From Oscillatoria nigro-viridis PCC 7112 (lineage in GTDB: Bacteria > Cyanobacteriota > Cyanobacteriia > Cyanobacteriales > Microcoleaceae), in the NCBI RefSeq assembly GCF_000317475.1, contig NC_019729.1, positions 7,227,445 through 7,291,444 on the forward strand: 64,000 bases of DNA, in the 5' to 3' direction. This document shows positions 58,621 through 64,000 of this stretch, in pieces (the stretch's first letter is position 1; each line of letters opens with the position of its first letter). Position numbers and translations under genes: made by a program. Below the pieces are notes generated by a model. That model made no database searches. It had not been told where the DNA came from and saw only the letters and a program-made list of their open reading frames with translations.

Positions 58621-60549
58621 TTACCCATTTTTCCCAAACTTGCTATCCTGCAAAGAATTGCCAATCCCCTGGATAATTCCCCGCCCGATCAAACCAATTC
58701 CCCGCCCTATAACCTGCGTCAAAACGTAAACAACAGCAGTCCCCAACAGCGAAATAACCGCGCGCACTCTAGGTGCGATCGCATCTCTGGTTTCCAGCAC
58801 CAACGTCAAGGCTAACTGCCACCCAGACAACTGTGCTAGCTCCAGATTTCTCGGAGCATAAATAGAAATTCTCTTAATTCCAGAATCGCCCAAAACAAAC
58901 AGCCAAAACCTGCTTTCAAAAATAGCTTTCGGTTCCACAAAATATCTATCCCAGCTATATCTCCACGACAAATCATTCCGAAACCGCTCAATTTCTCGCG
59001 TCGAAATCAACTTACCATCGTAAAAAATTTGCTTGATTTCCTCAATATTAGCCAAATTATTTAGCAGAGGCTGTACAACTCCGCTAGCAACTTGAATTGC
59101 TAAATTTTCTAACAAAGCTTCAGCTCGCTGCATCGCTTCCGGGCTGCCAGCAACACAAGAAATATTGTCAACTGTTAGCGGAATTTCAAATAGCAAATGT
59201 GCAAAAAAATCAACTGTCATCGGTATTTTGTCAAGGATTTCTGCTGCAACTACATCAGCATCTGCCAGCAGCATCGGCACAACTTCGACGCCGCTGCCTG
59301 CCAAGATATAAGCAGCGCTTCCCCCTTGACTTTCTCCCAAGTTCAAGCTTGTTTGACTGCCCTCAAAAACCAGATTTTCTCCCGTTTGCAGTGTATAGTA
59401 TCTGCCAAAAAAATCTATGATTGTCGCCTCCCACAAATCCCGTAAAATAGCAGGCATTTTTTGCGACAATTGAGTTTGCTGCACTTGCGAAAAGCGCAAT
59501 TCCTCCAGCAAATCCTTTAACTTCCGCAGGATGGAACTCATCAACTCGCGCTTTTTGGGCGATCGCAAAATATCGATTTCCAAAGGCAAACCAGTCACAT
59601 TCACCAACTCAAACTGCAATTTAGCCGCCACCGAGTCAAACAAGCTACCTTGCCAATTAGTTGCAACCACCAAAGATTCAGCCGAAACTTGGGAATTCGC
59701 TAACTGCGATTGAGAATTATTTAACAAATTCTCCCCTCTAATTTCTTCTTTCTCCCCTCGGCCTTCTCCCCTTTCTTCTCTGCCTTCTGCCTTCTGCCTT
59801 CTGCCTTCAAATAATAACTGACTGACAATCCAGCGAGCTGCCAGCAATTCTCTGCGGCGCCCGCTGAGTACAACGCCATCTAAAATAGAGGGCAAATCAG
59901 TCGGATCTGTGGCTCTGAGTGCTTGTAAATCACCTTGAACAACCGCCAAAGCTGCATCTATTTCCCGCAGTCCAGAAACACAAAAATAAGCCAGCATTTT
60001 TTTGTGTACTGGCGTATCAACTGTCGGCTCATCTGCATTTTTATCTGCAATTGCTGCGGAGTTTTCTACTGTTTGAACCCCCGCTGCATTTATTTCTATT
60101 CCGGAGTTAGCTGCCGTATCTGCCGCCCAATAAGTGCAACCAGATGCCACCGCGCGAATAGCTTCGATGGTCACGGAAATATCTCTACCTTTAGGACAAT
60201 AGCCATTAGCGCCCGCAGCCTGTAATTCCGCCAACAGCTCCGGTGTCAGCGGCCCGCCTAGCAGCAACAGGGGCAGATTGGGGTACAAACTTTTGAGTTC
60301 GCGACAAAATGCCAGCGCCTCTATTTGACCCGATCGCCAATTTAAGGTCTCAACAGCCAAAATGACCAAATCAGAAGGCTTCTTGGCTGTTTCAGAGCCG
60401 ATCGAGCGAGCCTCTAGAACCCGCAAAGCCTCGTTTCCCGTTGAAACCTCTGCAACAACTTGCAAGTCTGGATACTGCTCGCAAGCGACTCTCAGCCCCA
60501 GCCGGAAAATGGGGTCGGCATCGATCGACAGCAGTTGAAAGTTACTCAC
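58621..60549 (-). CDS. receiver-domain protein with DUF3685
   Basis: The 642-residue product has an N-terminal receiver-like domain (~1-140) with LLSIDADPIFRLGLR and a conserved Lys in YCPKGRD. The strand that should end in the phosphorylated Asp reads DLVILAVETL, so Ala appears in its place and the domain is probably not phosphorylated in the normal way. Residues ~190-642 are DUF3685, a cyanobacterial domain of unknown function; a C-terminal hydrophobic stretch (ALTLVLETRDAIAPRVRAVI, then VVYVLTQVIGRGIGLIGRGI) may contact membrane. At ~255-285 a Glu/Arg/Gly-rich insert is encoded by CCTTCTG heptamers. The stop abuts another repeat. Confidence 0.85.
   Translation of the reverse strand: MSNFQLLSIDADPIFRLGLRVACEQYPDLQVVAEVSTGNEALRVLEARSIGSETAKKPSDLVILAVETLNWRSGQIEALAFCRELKSLYPNLPLLLLGGPLTPELLAELQAAGANGYCPKGRDISVTIEAIRAVASGCTYWAADTAANSGIEINAAGVQTVENSAAIADKNADEPTVDTPVHKKMLAYFCVSGLREIDAALAVVQGDLQALRATDPTDLPSILDGVVLSGRRRELLAARWIVSQLLFEGRRQKAEGREERGEGRGEKEEIRGENLLNNSQSQLANSQVSAESLVVATNWQGSLFDSVAAKLQFELVNVTGLPLEIDILRSPKKRELMSSILRKLKDLLEELRFSQVQQTQLSQKMPAILRDLWEATIIDFFGRYYTLQTGENLVFEGSQTSLNLGESQGGSAAYILAGSGVEVVPMLLADADVVAAEILDKIPMTVDFFAHLLFEIPLTVDNISCVAGSPEAMQRAEALLENLAIQVASGVVQPLLNNLANIEEIKQIFYDGKLISTREIERFRNDLSWRYSWDRYFVEPKAIFESRFWLFVLGDSGIKRISIYAPRNLELAQLSGWQLALTLVLETRDAIAPRVRAVISLLGTAVVYVLTQVIGRGIGLIGRGIIQGIGNSLQDSKFGKNG
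59780..59808. repeat. CCTTCTG heptamer tract inside the DUF3685 gene
   Basis: Four units encode part of a RRQKAEGREE-like linker in frame. A similar situation is seen in larC. Confidence 0.85.
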
Positions 60550-60596
60550 TCGATTTTAGATTGGAGATTTTAGAGCTCGATCGCGCGAAAACCCAA

Positions 60597-62840
60597 TTAC
60601 TCGGGGATCAAATTAGCATCAGGAGGCCCAGCCGATTCAGGAATCGAGGGGGGTGCGGGTTCCGGAGCCGGAGCCGGAGGAGGAGCAGGTTCCGGAGCCG
60701 GAGCCGGGGCCTCTTCTCTCGCGGGCGGATTGTAAGGTTCCGGTTCCCTCGCGGGCGGATAGTAAGGTTCCGGTTCCCTCGCGGGCGGATTGTAAGGTTC
60801 CGGCTCCCTAGCAGGCGGATAGTAAGGTTCCGGAGCCGGGGCCTCTTGTCTCGCAGGCGGATAGTAAGGCTCGGGAGCTGGCGCGTAATCCTCCTGTCTG
60901 GGAGCTGGCGCGTACTCCTCCTGTCTGGGAGCTGGCGCGTACTCCTCCTGTCTGGGAGCTGGCGCGTAATCGCGAGCGGGTTCCGGCGCATATTCGCGAG
61001 CGGGTTCCGGCGGCGGCGCACTGTTTGCTCTGAGTTCAGCACTCCAGCGCCCGATCGCACCTGCGGCCTCTGAATACAGCGCCCTACCGTAACCGATTTG
61101 GGAAGCCGTATCGATCGCCGCTCCTAGACTGCCTTGAGATGCCAATTCCGCAGCTCGATCGAGAATCGGTCGGTCTTGAGCCACTTGCAGTTCGCTCACC
61201 CACTGATAAACATTATCCTGAGCTTTCGCGTACAAAGTCCTACCGCTCTTAATTGCCGAAGCTTTTTCAATAGCAGCACTAAGTTTTCCTTGCTTCGCCA
61301 GCGCGATCGCTTCATCTAAAAAAGGCTGATCTTCAATAACTTCTATGCGTTTCGTCCACTGAGCCAAGAGAGTTTGCGCTTCTATCCTGCGGGGGCGGTT
61401 TTGAGCAATCAAAACTACCTGAGCGATGCCCGCCTTCAGTCCTTCAACGGTTTGCGGTTCTGCCAACTGCTTGGCCAGAGTCAGAAAAGATTCGTCTTCG
61501 ATCCGCTGAATTTCCCGGCGCCAAGAAGCCACCAAAGTTTGAGCGTGAATCCGCCGCGGCTGCTTGAGTCCGATGGTTTGCGCTTGCTCGATCGCGAGTC
61601 TAAACGTCCCTATCTGACCGAAACTAGCGATCGTACTCGCCACTTGCAGCCGCACGAGATCTTGAAACTGCACCTGCAAATTTTCAATTTGAACTTGAGC
61701 TTGCTTGTACAGAGGGCGACCCGGAGCAATTTGGCTAGCCGCCCCCTGCCCTTCAAGCAAGCTAAAAATGTGTTGCGGCAGCGGAGTTGATATCGACTGG
61801 TTCCACGTCACTGCCTGAGCCCTACCCAACTGCATCAAATCTTGAGCTTCCGCAAACAGTAGCGAATCCTGCGGCACAACAGAAGCAGCCTCGATCGCCC
61901 CCGGCAGGTCTTTCGCCCCCAACCGCTTAGTAGCCATTGCCAGCAAAGTCCGGCTCCAGCCCTCAATTTCCTTCTCAGCTTTAGCACGGGCAAAAAGCTG
62001 CGAGTCTATTTTACGAGCCAGGACGATCGCCTCAGCGAACTTTTGCGGAGTTCCGTCCTTCGCCAAATCTCTAGCCTCTTGCAAGCGCTGCCAGCCGTTT
62101 CTTTCCAAAGAAATCTGCTGGATCAGCTCGTTGTAACGCTTCTGACTCCAGAAAATATTTTCCAGCTTAAATAGAGCTTGAGCATAATCCCAGGCTTTCC
62201 TTAAATCCTCACTTTTCAAAGCTGCTAGGGCTGTATCGTAGAGTTTTTGGCCCTCCTGCCAATTTTTTTCCCAAGCAGTCACAGCCTCTTCTACCTCGGG
62301 GTAAGACGGACTGGTTTTCGGAATTTTCGCCACAATCTCCAGAGCGCCTTTCAAATCGCCCAGTTCAATTTTTGCCCTCGCAAATGCCAGAATGGCTTTC
62401 GACCATTCCCCTATCAAATGTTGACCTTGCGAGTATAGCGGATGTTCTTTCGGCCAAGCCTGCACCAATGCCATTGCCGATTCTAGCTGTTCTAGCTTGC
62501 CCGACTTAGCAGCTTGTTGAGCGCAGTAAAGTCGCTCTCCATCCGCCGCCAGCGGCGACAGTTGCTGGCAATTCGGCGGTGGCGGCATCGTCAGCAACCA
62601 CAGAAATGCAGCGGCACCGGTTACTCCAAATCCCACCAGGAGACTCAGCCAGATAAGCTGCCACTGCCAAAAAGTTCTTTTTCCCTCGGTCGGCCCGGCC
62701 GTTACGAAGGAACTCGCATCGCCTGTCGCCTCTGCACTGAACTGTGCCGTCGGTTTGGGGGATGGGTTGTATTGCGGTGGTGTGTGGAATTGGTCAGATT
62801 GTCGTCTCGCCATTACTTCAGCCTGTCCTGTAATGCGCAC
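60597..62840 (-). CDS. membrane-anchored helical protein with Pro-rich repeat tail
   Basis: The 747-residue product has a short cytoplasmic N-terminus, one membrane helix (LIWLSLLVGFGVTGAAAFLW, ~68-88) and a long helical region (~95-610) of repeated units with a pattern such as GKLSAAIEKASAIKSGRTLY and GSLGAAIDTASQIGYGRALY, which resembles repeats in proteins listed as chromosome segregation ATPases in cyanobacteria. I see no Walker motif, so ATPase activity is not supported. The tail (~620-747) has Pro/Glu/Tyr repeats such as APAPRQEEYAP and EPYYPPAREPEPYNPPA. It lies upstream of the DUF3685 gene on the same strand, 47 bp away, so the two may be co-transcribed. Role unknown. Confidence 0.75.
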   Translation of the reverse strand: MRITGQAEVMARRQSDQFHTPPQYNPSPKPTAQFSAEATGDASSFVTAGPTEGKRTFWQWQLIWLSLLVGFGVTGAAAFLWLLTMPPPPNCQQLSPLAADGERLYCAQQAAKSGKLEQLESAMALVQAWPKEHPLYSQGQHLIGEWSKAILAFARAKIELGDLKGALEIVAKIPKTSPSYPEVEEAVTAWEKNWQEGQKLYDTALAALKSEDLRKAWDYAQALFKLENIFWSQKRYNELIQQISLERNGWQRLQEARDLAKDGTPQKFAEAIVLARKIDSQLFARAKAEKEIEGWSRTLLAMATKRLGAKDLPGAIEAASVVPQDSLLFAEAQDLMQLGRAQAVTWNQSISTPLPQHIFSLLEGQGAASQIAPGRPLYKQAQVQIENLQVQFQDLVRLQVASTIASFGQIGTFRLAIEQAQTIGLKQPRRIHAQTLVASWRREIQRIEDESFLTLAKQLAEPQTVEGLKAGIAQVVLIAQNRPRRIEAQTLLAQWTKRIEVIEDQPFLDEAIALAKQGKLSAAIEKASAIKSGRTLYAKAQDNVYQWVSELQVAQDRPILDRAAELASQGSLGAAIDTASQIGYGRALYSEAAGAIGRWSAELRANSAPPPEPAREYAPEPARDYAPAPRQEEYAPAPRQEEYAPAPRQEDYAPAPEPYYPPARQEAPAPEPYYPPAREPEPYNPPAREPEPYYPPAREPEPYNPPAREEAPAPAPEPAPPPAPAPEPAPPSIPESAGPPDANLIPE

Positions 62841-63103
62841 TCTTCACGTGACACTCCCACATCAAATCATAGATTGTGATGTCGGCTTCTAACTCCTGTT
62901 AAGGAGATCGAGAACTTCCTTCAAGGTACTGGCAATCTTTCCCTCTACGGCGTTTTATAGTGAGGTTTGTGTCTGGCCCCACTGGTTGCTTCCGAGTATT
63001 TTAGGCTCTCGAAGCACGTAAATCATACCAGTTATCAAACAGTTATTGACAGATCCCGGGGCCGTTTAGCAGAAAAAACAGTATAAAGCCCCGTCTGTCG
63101 ATC

Positions 63104-63140
63104 GATTTTAGATTTTAGATTTTAGATTTTAGATTTTAGA
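63104..63140. repeat. heptamer tandem repeat (GATTTTA)n
   Basis: About five copies of GATTTTA lie in the 709-bp gap 62841-63549 between the Pro-rich-tail gene and the FurC-like gene. The gap has no gene that I can support; a short plus-strand frame at 63228 looks like chance. Confidence 0.85.
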
Positions 63141-63549
63141 ATTGACTCTGCACATGAATTGGGGGAGGGATTCAACTAAGCTCTCCTATTAAATCCGGGT
63201 CTGAAATTCCCCGATCGGACTCAGCGGTTGAAACCCCAATTACACAAACTTTGCTCCACTCCAAGCCGATTAAAAAATAAAGGGGGTATTAAAGCCGGAT
63301 TTGGTCTACACTTTGTACCTGGAGGGGGTAGGATTGATTTTTTGGGTTTAGTCGTAAATTTTATTCCCGATCGCCAAACTTGCCGATCGAGTTTCATTTT
63401 TCTGTTTTCATTTTTTTAGACTGTGCCGAATTCCGGCTGGCGACGGCAAAAAAACCGATCGAGCGCAGCTAAATACTTAAATCATTTTATACGACCGACA
63501 GGCCGAGCGCAAAGATCGGTTTTGCTTCCAACAGCCGGTGCTGTATCCG

Positions 63550-64000
63550 TTACGAAGCCTTTGGCGCATCGCTGACACTCGATGCTTCTTGCGTGGCGGA
63601 CTCTGCCGCTCGATATCCGTAGAAATCTATCCGGTAGTCTACAATTTTGACACCTGTTTGCTCTTGGATGAGCTCGATCAAGTCGATCGGCAGTTCCACA
63701 TGAACGTCCAGAATCTGAGCCGTATCAAGACAATTGACGTGAGAGTGAGAGTCGCTGACATTGCCGTACAAGCGTCCCTCCGAGCGTTCTATGCACTCAA
63801 TAATCCTTTCTCTCGACAAAGCTTCTAGATTTTGATACACAGAAGTATGACCGATCGAATGCGCTTGTTTGTTGAGGCGATCGTAAATTTCGCGAGCGGA
63901 GAGGTGTTCTTTTGCCTCCCACAAAAGTTCTAGAATCAATCGACGCTGGCGGCTCAAGCGCATTCCTATCGCCTGACAGCGGTTTAAAGCATCTTCTAAT
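63550..64000 (-). CDS. furC: FurC/PerR-type Fur-family regulator (N-terminus beyond window)
   Basis: The frame is open to the window edge: before the internal Met at 63963 it reads LEDALNRCQAIGM, so the true start lies beyond 64000. The visible part has the winged helix (RLSRQRRLILELLWEAKEHL, SAREIYDRLNKQAHSIGHTS, VYQNLEALSRERIIECIE) and the metal-binding region GNVSDSHSHVNCLDTAQILD. The usual first CxxC zinc motif is replaced by a single Cys, as in cyanobacterial FurC/PerR proteins, which sense peroxide and control oxidative-stress genes. FurC is the closest match that I know; its target genes cannot be told from this window. Confidence 0.88.
   Translation of the reverse strand, partial: LEDALNRCQAIGMRLSRQRRLILELLWEAKEHLSAREIYDRLNKQAHSIGHTSVYQNLEALSRERIIECIERSEGRLYGNVSDSHSHVNCLDTAQILDVHVELPIDLIELIQEQTGVKIVDYRIDFYGYRAAESATQEASSVSDAPKAS

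Noticed and set aside
63228..63419. Plus-strand 63-residue frame upstream of the FurC-like gene end
   Set aside because: No ribosome binding site, random composition and a T-rich end; not supported as a gene.

Overview
The window is a stretch of chromosome from a filamentous, non-marine cyanobacterium, most like the Oscillatoriales (Microcoleus/Oscillatoria type). Three things support this. HIP1-like GCGATCGC and GATCG words occur throughout. Several genes are typical of cyanobacteria: CRR6, the acyl-ACP synthetase Aas, a FurC-type regulator, DUF3685, DUF3370, YlqD and a PEP-CTERM protein. Short repeats are very dense: heptamer tandem tracts and small inverted-repeat elements. I see no rRNA, tRNA, CRISPR array or complete insertion sequence. 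The genus is an inference.

Region 1 (1-8.1 kb) is mostly minus-strand housekeeping: a partial DUF2834 membrane protein, an RDD/pentapeptide membrane protein with a small membrane partner, two Uma2 proteins, a DNA photolyase, a NUDIX hydrolase and FolK. Region 2 (8.4-17.9 kb) holds a secreted protein and a PhoX phosphatase behind a strong Pho-box array, then LarC, a Sua5/YciO-type protein, a DUF427 protein and RecQ.

Region 3 (18.5-31.4 kb) is the most interesting part. It is a run of minus-strand genes that reads as a peptide/protein secretion locus. It encodes a HetC-like ABC exporter (cNMP-binding domain, intact C39 peptidase, ABC), an HlyD-family adaptor, a HetP-like domain fused to a double-glycine leader-like segment, and four further small proteins with the leader motif (I/L)SDL(N/S)YLE...GG, two of them a recent tandem duplication. 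It also has a serine-rich small protein, a GNAT-TPR protein, an RTX-type calcium-binding protein and a PpiC-type prolyl isomerase. A dyad, TTGCCAWTTTGGCAGATT, recurs three times inside the locus.

Region 4 (31.4-38 kb) is a repeat-rich junction with a decayed recQ copy interrupted by a MITE-like element. After it come a ferritin-like diiron protein, a toxin-antitoxin pair with a truncated repeat of its first gene, an LRR lipoprotein and Aas. Region 5 (38-48.7 kb) has YlqD, the pyruvate dehydrogenase E2 subunit, DUF3370, a PEP-CTERM protein and a 1771-residue kinase-ATPase-GAF-phosphatase protein. Region 6 (48.7-58.4 kb) has a carotenoid-cleavage-type oxygenase, SurE, a previously untracked 38-residue basic protein, a pentapeptide repeat protein, two flavin oxidoreductases and CRR6. 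Region 7 (58.6-64 kb) has a REC-DUF3685 protein, a Pro-rich-tailed membrane protein and a FurC/PerR-type regulator cut by the window edge.

A layer of repeats crosses all regions: at least three families of roughly 100-130 bp inverted-repeat elements, and tandem tracts whose sequences differ but whose period is almost always 7 bp. The tracts often abut stop codons and in two cases lie inside genes (larC, the DUF3685 gene).
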